Positions 1 to 7,274 of a DNA stretch of 50,975 bases are shown here, piece by piece; position 1 is the stretch's first letter, and the number at the start of each line of letters is the position of its first letter. The stretch is from NCBI GenBank assembly GCA_029884165.1, contig JAOUIH010000018.1:1-50975 (forward strand). Reading direction: 5' to 3'. The translations under genes were made by a program, and so were the position numbers. The stretch is from Gammaproteobacteria bacterium (GTDB taxonomy: Bacteria > Pseudomonadota > Gammaproteobacteria > Steroidobacterales > Woeseiaceae). Below the pieces are notes generated by a model. The model did not search any database, was not told the DNA's origin, and was given only the letters and a program-made list of their open reading frames with translations.

Positions 1-110
1 AGGATGTCTCGCCCGCGGTTCAAGCACGTAAGTGCTTGAACCGTCGGGAGCGAGTCCGGACATGCGCCGGACTCGCGACGTTGAAAAAGGTCTGGACGAC
101 CTTTTTCAAC
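1..110. repeat. Dispersed intergenic repeat, copy A (three stem-loops)
   Basis: Three back-to-back perfect inverted repeats fill this stretch. Arms at 17-27/32-42 (GGTTCAAGCAC and complement, 4-nt loop), 51-59/67-75 (CGAGTCCGG and complement, 7-nt loop) and 80-92/98-110 (GTTGAAAAAGGTC and complement, 5-nt loop). Bases 1-65 match 31801-31865 in reverse complement with about three mismatches, so this is a dispersed element and not a local structure. The left edge of the window cuts it: the second copy continues further on that side. It lies downstream of the mtrB stop codon and could also limit read-through, but no U-tract follows the stems on the minus strand. Confidence 0.8.
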
Positions 111-144
111 AGCCTGCTGAATCCGCGGTCGTGCGGGAGCCTGC

Positions 145-2289
145 CTACTCGGTCTCAGGCGGCGCGGTGCCCTTCGTGCGTCCGCCCATCAGGTAGCGCA
201 CGCCGATGCCGAGGAACCAGGAGTCCTCGTCGTAAGGAGCGGCGCCCAGGCTCAGCACGGTCGGGAGCGTAGCAGGCGCCACGCCAGCCAGCGCCCAGTC
301 CTCGGTCGCGAACTGCTGGTAACGCAGGTTCATGTTGAACTCGAGCCGGTCGGAATAGCGCCAGTCCAGCCTGAGCCGCAGGTAGTCGAGGTCGGATTCG
401 AGAGCCGGGAAGGCGCTGGGTCCGTTTGCCATCGTTGCCAGCCCGATCTCCGTCTCGCCGTCGCTCATCGTGTAGTCGAGGCGCAGATCGATCTTCTCGG
501 CGATGTTGTTGATGCGCAAACCCACCGCCGTGGTCACGAACTGGTCATTGATTGCCGCGGTCCAGTCCGGCGTCGCGAACTGCTCGCTGCCGGCCTGGTT
601 CGACTCGATGTCCTCCCAGCCGACGTTCAGATACAGCATCGAGTTCTCGGTGACCGTCCAGCCGAGGTCCGCGGCGAGCCGCAGGTCCGTGCCGTCGGTA
701 AGGCCGAGCAGGGACTGAGTGTAGCTGTCGTCCGCGTACAGGCTCGTGAAGGTAAGCCCGACGGGAGTCTCGGGCAACGATGCTGCAACCGTCAGTTCGC
801 CGAACCAGCGATAGCGGTAGGCGAGGTTGTACTTGCGCATCAGCGGGTTCTGGTCGAGGCTGCCCGCGTAAGCCTCGTCATAGCGATCGATGTCCCGCCG
901 CGACGCACCGCCCCTGGCGGTGATCTCGACCAGGCCGCTCGGCTTCCAGCGCAGCCGGCCCCAGCCCGTATCCTCCGTCTGTTCGGCGACTTCCTGGAAG
1001 TCGCGGTCGATGGTCCGGTACTCGTAGCCGGCAGACAGCCGCAGGTCGTCGAAGAGGTCGTAATCGCCCGACAGCTTGATCGCCGTCCGCTCGAAGCTGT
1101 ACGGCCTGTTCGTTGCCGTTTCGGTGCTGATAAAGGTGTCCGTGATGACCCGCGTCCAGGTCTCCTGCGGCGCGCCGTTGTCGCGCTCGTCGAAGCGATA
1201 GCTGAATCGCACCCGCGCCTTGTCGAAGGGCCGTGACGTCAGGGACAGAGCGAAGTTCGTCGTATCCACCTCGGCGCCGAGGTTCGCCAGCGGCAAGGGG
1301 CCCGGATCGAGATTGGCGTTCGACGTGTAGTCGAGGAACGCGCCGTCCTGCTCGATCTTGCCGGTCGCCGCGCTGTAACTCAGCACCGTGTCGTAGGCCG
1401 CGAAGCGATAGTTGCCGGATACCGATACCTGTTGGAAGCTGCTGGTCGGCGGGCGCGACAGCAGCGCCGTCTCGGCGCCGGCGGCGGTCGTGAACGGGCT
1501 TTCCCACTGCAGGTAGTTGCCGGCGCTGTCGAAATCGGACAGGTGATAGTCCAGCGACACGTAGCCCCGGTCGAAGGCATAGCCGACGCCCAGGTCCATC
1601 AGGTCCGTCGTGTAATCGAAGCGGCCGGGCATGAGGCTCGACTGCGTGAAATAGCTGCCGCCGAAGATGCGGTTGCCGTCCTGCTGCTGCTGCCGGTAAT
1701 TCGCCGATACGACGAAATTGGTGGTCGGCAGGTAACGCGCGCCGATTTCGTAGATGCGCCGCTCGCTCTCGATGTTGGTCGGCACCAGGCTCGCGTCGAG
1801 CGCTGTGAAGCCGGCGGTCGACGGCGCGCGGACCCAGCCGTCGGGCAGTGCCAGCGCGTACTTGCCGAGCCCGACGAAGACCGACTCGGTCGTGTCGAAA
1901 CGGTGCCGCGGCAATTGCCGGTAGGAGAGACTGTAGTCGTACTTGCCCTGCTGGCCGCCGCTCAATTCGAAGCTGCGGGAGTCGAGGCCGAGGTCCTCGG
2001 CCTGCCACCGGACCTGCTGCTTGTCACCGGTGTAAGAGCCGTTGCCGTCGACGTTCGCGTAGACGCCCGATTCGTCGTAGCCGGTCGCGTCACCGAAGTA
2101 GGCGGAATCGTCGCTGACCGAGGTCGCACCCACGGTGACGTCGCTGCGCTGCCCGGTCTCGAAGGGACAGTACTCGCAGACCCATTCGCTCGTGTCGACC
2201 TGCTGGGCACCGGCCGCGCCGGCCGCCAGGCCGGCAGCCACCGCGACCAGAGAACCCATCCCTTGCTTTGACACCCTGTACGCTTTCAT
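145..2289 (-). CDS. mtrB: MtrB/PioB-family outer-membrane beta-barrel (decaheme-associated porin)
   Basis: Predicted 714-residue outer-membrane barrel that would sheath a decaheme cytochrome and let electrons cross the outer membrane. The start at 2289 gives a signal peptide (residues 1-29, ending AGAQ) and is preceded by AGGA at suitable spacing; an in-frame start further upstream (2334) would overlap the mtrA stop and spoil the signal. Just after the signal is the CEYC pair (Cys38, Cys41), matching the N-terminal CXXC typical of MtrB proteins. The rest alternates Tyr/Phe/Arg-rich amphipathic strands and Asp/Gly turns, as expected for a barrel of about 26-28 strands. It is the last gene of the mtrC-mtrA-mtrB-like operon, the same order as Shewanella mtrCAB. 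Family assignment is from the sequence; electron transfer is inferred from family and context. Confidence 0.9.
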   Translation of the reverse strand: MKAYRVSKQGMGSLVAVAAGLAAGAAGAQQVDTSEWVCEYCPFETGQRSDVTVGATSVSDDSAYFGDATGYDESGVYANVDGNGSYTGDKQQVRWQAEDLGLDSRSFELSGGQQGKYDYSLSYRQLPRHRFDTTESVFVGLGKYALALPDGWVRAPSTAGFTALDASLVPTNIESERRIYEIGARYLPTTNFVVSANYRQQQQDGNRIFGGSYFTQSSLMPGRFDYTTDLMDLGVGYAFDRGYVSLDYHLSDFDSAGNYLQWESPFTTAAGAETALLSRPPTSSFQQVSVSGNYRFAAYDTVLSYSAATGKIEQDGAFLDYTSNANLDPGPLPLANLGAEVDTTNFALSLTSRPFDKARVRFSYRFDERDNGAPQETWTRVITDTFISTETATNRPYSFERTAIKLSGDYDLFDDLRLSAGYEYRTIDRDFQEVAEQTEDTGWGRLRWKPSGLVEITARGGASRRDIDRYDEAYAGSLDQNPLMRKYNLAYRYRWFGELTVAASLPETPVGLTFTSLYADDSYTQSLLGLTDGTDLRLAADLGWTVTENSMLYLNVGWEDIESNQAGSEQFATPDWTAAINDQFVTTAVGLRINNIAEKIDLRLDYTMSDGETEIGLATMANGPSAFPALESDLDYLRLRLDWRYSDRLEFNMNLRYQQFATEDWALAGVAPATLPTVLSLGAAPYDEDSWFLGIGVRYLMGGRTKGTAPPETE

Positions 2290-2330
2290 TTTGCGATCCT
2301 GTCTTACGCGCGTCGGCGGCAATCCCTCCG

Positions 2331-3290
2331 TCAACGCATCAGTTTCGAACCGGACGGGTGGTTGGACCCGTGCACCTGCTCGTGGCAGTTGAGGCAGCTC
2401 TGGCCGAGCAGGTACTGCGACGGCATGCTGGCGCCCGCCAGGCCGTCAGCTTCTTGCGCGATGCTCGGGTGGCCGTCCTGCGAATGGCAGCTCTGGCACA
2501 GGAGCGGTGCCCGGGCCGTCAGCATGCCGGGGTGATTCGAGCCGTGCGGCGAGTGGCACAGGCCGCAGTCCTCGCTGGCCGGCGCGTGCTCCCAGAGATA
2601 GGGGCCGCGCTTCTCGGCGTGGCACTCGTAGCAGGTGTCGTTCAGCGTCTGCCGCGCGAACGTCGTGTCCGGGCTGTCGCCGTGCGGGGCATGACAGCCG
2701 TCGCAGGCCATCTTGCCCTCGAAGAACGGGTGCGAAAACGCCTTCAGCGTTTCGCTGCGCTGGAGCTGGTGGCAGTCGAAGCAAACGTCGGGCTGCGTCC
2801 CGGTCTGCAGGACCGGGTCCAGCGTCGCGTGGCTCGTATGGCAGTCGGCGCAGGCGACCTCGTCGTTGTCGTGCGGGCCGCCGTGCCAGCCGAAGCCGAC
2901 GCTGCCGTCATGGCATTCGAGACACATGCCGTTCTGCACGCCGACGGCGTCCGGCATGTCGGAGCCGAAGCGTATGACCGGTGGACGTTCCTGGCCGCGG
3001 CGCACGCGCGCCGCGTGCGCGTCGCCGCCACCGTGGCAGGCCTCGCACTGCAGCTGGCCGTGGCCGAAGGGGCTGCGCGGGTCGGTCGGCACGCCGTGGG
3101 GCGTGCGGAATACCGCCAGGCTCACCGCGTCGTCGTGGCAGGCGATGCAGGTGTCTGCGCCCTTGCGGCTGTAGGCCTTGTTGGCGTCGTCCGCGGCCGA
3201 CTGGGCGCTGGCAATGCCCGCAAGGAGCATGCCAGCCAGTCCCAGGACCGCGGCGCGTAGGAATTTCTGCGAGTCCATCCGAGTCACCAT
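2331..3290 (-). CDS. mtrA: Periplasmic decaheme c-type cytochrome, MtrA/DmsE family
   Basis: A 319-residue secreted protein with exactly ten CXXCH haem-binding motifs (CIACH, CEACH, CLECH, CADCH, CFDCH, CDGCH, CYECH, CGLCH, CQSCH, CLNCH) spread evenly over the mature chain, plus many extra His residues for bis-His ligation. Length and haem number fit MtrA/DmsE/PioA proteins, which form a haem wire that plugs into the MtrB barrel. The signal peptide is residues 1-29, ending IASAQ. An alternative ATG at 3278 removes four residues; neither start has a strong Shine-Dalgarno, so the exact start is uncertain. It lies 41 bp upstream of mtrB and 73 bp downstream of the mtrC-like gene, on the same strand. 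Role by homology: to carry electrons between periplasmic donors and the surface cytochrome. Confidence 0.93.
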   Translation of the reverse strand: MVTRMDSQKFLRAAVLGLAGMLLAGIASAQSAADDANKAYSRKGADTCIACHDDAVSLAVFRTPHGVPTDPRSPFGHGQLQCEACHGGGDAHAARVRRGQERPPVIRFGSDMPDAVGVQNGMCLECHDGSVGFGWHGGPHDNDEVACADCHTSHATLDPVLQTGTQPDVCFDCHQLQRSETLKAFSHPFFEGKMACDGCHAPHGDSPDTTFARQTLNDTCYECHAEKRGPYLWEHAPASEDCGLCHSPHGSNHPGMLTARAPLLCQSCHSQDGHPSIAQEADGLAGASMPSQYLLGQSCLNCHEQVHGSNHPSGSKLMR

Positions 3291-3330
3291 TCCCGTATCA
3301 CTGTGGACCGGCTCCGGGGTCGGCCGGGTC

Positions 3331-3354
3331 GGGGGCCTTCTTGCGAAGGCCCCC
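3331..3354. other. Strong stem-loop between the mtrC-like gene and mtrA
   Basis: Perfect 10-bp arms (GGGGGCCTTC and complement) around a 4-nt loop, lying 9 bp past the stop codon of the mtrC-like gene. On the minus (sense) strand no U-run follows it, so it looks more like an mRNA-stabilising or processing stem between two operon genes than a terminator. Partial termination, which would set the ratio of surface to periplasmic cytochrome, is possible. Confidence 0.5.
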
Positions 3355-3363
3355 TATTCTTAC

Positions 3364-5625
3364 CTAGTTGAACTGGAAGGTGTCGATCTTGTGCACGACC
3401 TTGACGTCGGCGGTACGGCCCTGGCCGTGGCAGACCACGCAGGTCTCGACGCCGGACGATACGAGGCTGCCGTCGGCCGCCTTGGTCGCGTTGAAGTCGC
3501 CGCCGTTCTGCGTCATGTGCTGCGCCGCGAGATCGCTGACGTGGCAGGCCGAGCAGACCGCCGTGTTCGGCGATATCACGCGGTCGTCGGTCAGTATGGT
3601 GCGATCGTTCGCGTCGACCGTCGTACCGAAGCGTTCGCCCGGCTCGAGCGGGTAGTAGCCACCCGGCACATGGCAGCCTTCGCAGTTGTTCAGGCGGCCC
3701 GGGTAGACATAGTCGTACACGTCGGCACCGCTGAAGCCGCAGACCACGTACGGGACGCCGATCGTGCCGGACGCGTGCATGCCGTGAATCATGCGCTTGA
3801 AGTCGATCGACGTGTCGTCCGACGTGCCGGTGTCATTGAGACATGCCGCACTGCTGCGCCGGTTGACGTCCGTCATCATCGGGTTGTGGCAGGTGACGCA
3901 GACCTCGGGCTCGTCCGTGCGATTCGAGCCGTGCATCGACAGCTTGTTGTGGCAGTCGTCGCACTTCACGATGTTGATTGCCAAGATGCGATCCTTGCCC
4001 GTTACGTCCGTGATGCCCGCATACTCAATTGCGCTCTTGACCGGTGCCTCGCTGTCAAAGGTACCGTCGCCATCGGGGTCGATCGCCGGGTGCCCTTCTA
4101 TCGACACGGAAAGCGAACCGGTGGCCGTGGCCGGAACCGCAACTGTCGACACCAGCGTGAAAGTCTGGTTGTCGGCCGTCGTGGCCGTGCTGCCGCAGGC
4201 TGGTAATGCGTTCATCTGCACGGGAAGCGCCGGCAACACGCCGCTGCCGATGTTCGCATAATCCGTCGTGCTCCAGGCGATGTTGACGCTCAGCCGGCTT
4301 TCGCGGGTCGCGCACTGCAGGAATGCCGGATCAGTTGCCAGGTTATACGGCGTATTGGCGTTCTGCGGGTTAACGACCTGGTAGTCGACCTCGGGGAACT
4401 GGCCCTGCGCCGTATTGCGCACAGCGATGATCCTGTATTCGAAGTTCTTGGACAGCGTTACCTCCAGGATCTCGTGCGCGACCGGGACCTGGACCAGCCT
4501 GCCATTCGGGCCTTCGACCGTGCCGTTCGGACCGTGGCAGTCAACGCACTGCGTGTCGTCGTTGAACTGGAAACCGCCCGGGTGTACGCCATCTTCAATC
4601 GCAAAATTGTTGTTCGGGTTGTTCGGGTCGTCCCAGTGGCAGGTGCCGCAGGCACGCCGGTTCGGGACCAGCCGCCAGTTGCTGGCCTGCGGCGTGTCCG
4701 CATCGCTTTCGTCGTGGCAGGTCTGGCAGTTACGTACATCCTGCGGCCATACGACGTCGGCCCAGTTGTGCGTGCCGACAAAGTAGTCGTCGCGGCCGGA
4801 ATGGATGTTGTGCACCAGCACCTTCAGGTCGACCGTATTGCCGGTCCCGGGGTCGATGGAGCCGGGGTTGTGGCAGGTGACGCAATACTCGACGTCGAAG
4901 CGGGCGTCGCCATGTTCTTCGAGGTTGTCGTGACAGGCGTTGCAGGTGTCGCTGTCGACAATCAGACGCGTGAACGTCGGCGCCGCGCCGGGGTAGCCCA
5001 CGGCGGGCACGAAATCGGTCGGCGCATTATTGGCCGGGATGTTGCCGGACGTCGAGAGAGGCGATGAGCTCGTACGGATTTCGACGCCGACCCGGTGTGT
5101 CTTGTTCGAATCGAACGTGGGTCCGGCCGGATAATCGGGCAGGGCGTTCGCGAACGTGTAGGTGTACGTGCCGTCGCCGTTATCCGTATAGTCGCCTGCG
5201 GTGGCTGTCTCGGTCGTAGCCTGGGCATTCGCGACACCGCCCCTGTCGCGCTTGATATACGGCGCCCATTCGCTGGATGCGCCGCCCGTTCCCGGACTCA
5301 GCTGGGCGAGAGTGAAGCGGATGTTGGCCGCCGGCATGCCCTTCAGGCCCTGCTCGAGGTCGTTGGTCAGGCCGACGACGATCGTCAGCTCGTTGGCAGC
5401 GCTCAGATCCGCGCTCAGGATCTCGACGTTGATCTGCTCCGCCGACGTCACCGGCACGGCGCCGCTCGGTCCTGGCGGTCCCGGGATGCCGGGGTCGCCC
5501 GGAGGACCCTGGTCGCCCTGCGGTCCCTGCGTGCCGTCGTCGCCCTCGCATCCCGCCAGCGTGAGCCCCATCAGCAGCACGCTCAGCAGGCCGAGCCATC
5601 CAGTGTGTAGTCCTTGCCTGGCCAT
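3364..5625 (-). CDS. mtrC: OmcA/MtrC-family decaheme surface lipoprotein cytochrome
   Basis: A 753-residue lipoprotein with a lipobox LAGC (Cys26) and ten CXXCH motifs, as in OmcA/MtrC surface cytochromes, which reduce metals, flavins or solid acceptors outside the cell. The haems form two groups of five (first group CNACH, CVTCH, CQTCH, CGTCH, CVDCH; second CDDCH, CVTCH, CEGCH, CSACH, CVVCH), separated by a beta-rich stretch, the known pentahaem/beta-domain layout. Directly after the lipid-anchor Cys are eight collagen-like Gly-X-Y triplets (residues 31-54). I chose the ATG at 5625 because GAGGTG sits 6 nt before it; a GTG at 5634 lies within that ribosome site. It is first in the minus-strand operon with mtrA and mtrB. 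MtrC is assigned by position; OmcA is an equal family match. Confidence 0.92.
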   Translation of the reverse strand: MARQGLHTGWLGLLSVLLMGLTLAGCEGDDGTQGPQGDQGPPGDPGIPGPPGPSGAVPVTSAEQINVEILSADLSAANELTIVVGLTNDLEQGLKGMPAANIRFTLAQLSPGTGGASSEWAPYIKRDRGGVANAQATTETATAGDYTDNGDGTYTYTFANALPDYPAGPTFDSNKTHRVGVEIRTSSSPLSTSGNIPANNAPTDFVPAVGYPGAAPTFTRLIVDSDTCNACHDNLEEHGDARFDVEYCVTCHNPGSIDPGTGNTVDLKVLVHNIHSGRDDYFVGTHNWADVVWPQDVRNCQTCHDESDADTPQASNWRLVPNRRACGTCHWDDPNNPNNNFAIEDGVHPGGFQFNDDTQCVDCHGPNGTVEGPNGRLVQVPVAHEILEVTLSKNFEYRIIAVRNTAQGQFPEVDYQVVNPQNANTPYNLATDPAFLQCATRESRLSVNIAWSTTDYANIGSGVLPALPVQMNALPACGSTATTADNQTFTLVSTVAVPATATGSLSVSIEGHPAIDPDGDGTFDSEAPVKSAIEYAGITDVTGKDRILAINIVKCDDCHNKLSMHGSNRTDEPEVCVTCHNPMMTDVNRRSSAACLNDTGTSDDTSIDFKRMIHGMHASGTIGVPYVVCGFSGADVYDYVYPGRLNNCEGCHVPGGYYPLEPGERFGTTVDANDRTILTDDRVISPNTAVCSACHVSDLAAQHMTQNGGDFNATKAADGSLVSSGVETCVVCHGQGRTADVKVVHKIDTFQFN

Positions 5626-5927
5626 TTCACTCACCTCAACATAAAACAGGCGGAGCGATTATCGCTCCGCCTTATTATTGTTCGCAGGAATCAAGGGCCT
5701 CACTACGGCCCGGAACTACGCCGGTCGTAGCTCCGCAGTGGTTCCAATTTCCGGACCTGGCCATTGCTATTGTTACCCTTTTCCCCAGTTACGGACTCTA
5801 CCCAGCTGAATAGGCTGGCTATATTCGTAGTACTACTTACCCTAGTTTCGTGTCTTCGCCATTACAAATCCAGTACAAAAATAGGTATCCTTCACTCGCC
5901 GTAAAAGTTCGGCCAGGAGGAGCAGTA
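5626..5927. promoter_or_regulatory. Divergent control region between the two cytochrome operons
   Basis: About 300 bp without a gene, separating the minus-strand mtrCAB-like operon from the plus-strand cytochrome genes, so promoters in both directions must lie here or nearby. The region is less GC-rich than the genes. It holds a palindrome GTAGTACTAC (5827-5836), three TACCC motifs on the plus strand (5774-5778, 5799-5803, 5839-5843), a branched inverted-repeat cluster at 5701-5740 and a terminator-like hairpin at 5648-5672. AGGAGG at 5915-5920 is the ribosome site of the plus-strand gene. I could not assign a regulator or clear -35/-10 boxes, and I saw no match to the cyclic-di-GMP riboswitch core known ahead of some multihaem cytochrome genes. 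Confidence 0.55.
5648..5672 (-). promoter_or_regulatory. Attenuator-like hairpin in the leader of the mtrC-like gene
   Basis: A perfect 12-bp inverted repeat (AGGCGGAGCGAT and complement) around one base; in practice a 10-bp stem with a 5-nt loop. On the minus strand it is followed by GTTTTAT and then, within about 10 nt, by the Shine-Dalgarno and start codon of the mtrC-like gene. A terminator-like stem in this position cannot end an upstream gene, because the neighbouring gene is divergent. It therefore suggests transcription attenuation or leader control of the mtrCAB-like operon. Confidence 0.55.
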
Positions 5928-6557
5928 ATGAATGTTATCCAGGGAGCGCGGCGCACGGCTGTTGCGGTCGCAATGAGTTTGGGTTGGCTGGTGTCGCCGC
6001 TCGCGCAGGCGGACGTCAGTGACATCGTCAAGGAATGTGACAGCTGCCACGGCGCCGACGGCGTCAGCACGGAAAGCAAGATTCCGACGATTGCCGGTTT
6101 CTCGGAGTTCGTCTTCGAGGAGTACATGTACCAGTACCAGGACGAAGCGCGTCCATGCCGCGAGGTGGAGTACCCCAGCGGCGACGAGAAGGGCACGAAA
6201 ACGACGATGTGCGAGGAGGCTGCGGAACTCAGCGAAGAGCAGATCAGCGAGTTGACCGGCTATTACGCCGGCAAGAGCTTCAAGGCGGCGACCCAGGAAT
6301 TCGACGCGGCACTGGCCGCCGAGGGTGCGAGCATCCACAAGCGCGACTGCGAGAAGTGCCACACCGACGGTGGCAGCTACGCTGGCGACGACGCGGGCCT
6401 GCTGGCAGGCCAGTGGATGGGCTACCTGCAACAGGTGTTCGCCGATTATGCCGCGGGCGAGCGCAGCATGATGGAAGACAAGATGAAGGAAAAAGTCGAC
6501 GCGCTCGACGAAGCGTCCACGAAAGCGCTGATCCACTACTACGCGAGTCAGCAGTAA
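5928..6557 (+). CDS. Periplasmic diheme cytochrome c (c4-like)
   Basis: A 209-residue exported cytochrome with a signal peptide ending LAQA (residues 1-28) and two haem sites, CDSCH (37-41) and CEKCH (141-145), giving two class-I domains as in cytochrome c4. The C-terminal half keeps the usual GQWMGYLQQVFADY...GERSM pattern, whose Met is the likely axial ligand. The start at 5928 has a textbook AGGAGG 7 nt upstream; the open frame extends further up but without a signal. Two additional cysteines (77 and 95) in the first domain could form a disulfide. It is probably a soluble electron shuttle between the NapC-type protein encoded 69 bp downstream and the MtrA-like decaheme cytochrome. Function is inferred from fold and position. 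Confidence 0.88.
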   Translation: MNVIQGARRTAVAVAMSLGWLVSPLAQADVSDIVKECDSCHGADGVSTESKIPTIAGFSEFVFEEYMYQYQDEARPCREVEYPSGDEKGTKTTMCEEAAELSEEQISELTGYYAGKSFKAATQEFDAALAAEGASIHKRDCEKCHTDGGSYAGDDAGLLAGQWMGYLQQVFADYAAGERSMMEDKMKEKVDALDEASTKALIHYYASQQ

Positions 6558-6626
6558 GCAATCCTGAAAGCACTCCTGTATGGGCGCGGCCGGACACGGT
6601 CGCGCCCGCCGGGGAAGGATCTGACC

Positions 6627-7274
6627 ATGCCAAGTGACGACACGAAAACGGCCTCGACGGAGAGCTTCTGGAAAAGGCTCTGGAAGATCCCCTCGAAGTG
6701 GTACTTTCTTTACATTCCGGCCGGCGGCTACCTGGTCTTCGTGTTCGCAATCATCTTCTGGGGCGCGTTCAATATCGCGATGGAGATGTCGAGCACCGAG
6801 GAGTTCTGCATCTCGTGCCACGAGATGAAGGACAACGTGTACCAGGAGTACACGTCGACGATACATTACTCGAACCGCACCGGCGTCCGTGCGGTGTGCG
6901 CGGACTGCCACGTGCCGAAGGAATTCATCCCGAAGGTCAAACGCAAGATACGGGCGACCTTCAACGAGATCCCGCACTGGATGCTCGGTACGATCGATAC
7001 GCCGGAGAAGTTCGAGGCCCATCGTCTCGAGCTCGCGAAGTCCGTGTGGCGAGAGATGAAGGCGGGCGACTCACACGAGTGCCGGAACTGCCACAACCTG
7101 CCGCACATGGATCTCGAAAAGCAGGCGCGCAGCGCGCGCTCGAAACACTCCGTCGAGCGGGCGCTGGAGCGCGGCGAGACCTGCATCGACTGCCACCAGG
7201 GCATCGCCCACAAGCTGCCCGAGGGCTGGGAAGAGATCGACTGGGACGAGGAAATAGCCGGCGGGGCGGATTAG
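6627..7274 (+). CDS. NapC/NirT/CymA-family membrane tetraheme cytochrome c
   Basis: A 215-residue protein with a short cytoplasmic N-terminus, one transmembrane anchor (about residues 24-50) and four haem sites: CISCH (61-65), CADCH (91-95), CRNCH (152-156) and CIDCH (186-190). The first motif continues as CXXCHEM, the signature of NapC/NrfH/CymA proteins in which the following Met helps ligate the first haem near the quinol site. This family oxidises menaquinol or ubiquinol at the inner membrane and passes electrons to periplasmic cytochromes. GGAAGGA before the start supports it. It follows the diheme cytochrome on the same strand. In this locus it is the obvious entry point for electrons bound for the MtrCAB-like conduit, equivalent to CymA. 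Its stop overlaps the stop of the convergent kinase gene by 3 bp. Confidence 0.92.
   Translation: MPSDDTKTASTESFWKRLWKIPSKWYFLYIPAGGYLVFVFAIIFWGAFNIAMEMSSTEEFCISCHEMKDNVYQEYTSTIHYSNRTGVRAVCADCHVPKEFIPKVKRKIRATFNEIPHWMLGTIDTPEKFEAHRLELAKSVWREMKAGDSHECRNCHNLPHMDLEKQARSARSKHSVERALERGETCIDCHQGIAHKLPEGWEEIDWDEEIAGGAD

Noticed and set aside
878..2008. Long open frame inside mtrB in another frame, and similar long frames inside most genes
   Set aside because: High GC leaves few stop codons out of frame. These frames are Arg/Ala/Pro-rich, have no family signal and overlap well-supported genes, so they are shadows.
5641..5880. Possible cyclic-di-GMP (GEMM) riboswitch ahead of the mtrC-like gene
   Set aside because: Such riboswitches precede multihaem cytochromes in some bacteria, but I could not find the conserved core elements in this leader. 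Only generic hairpins are visible.
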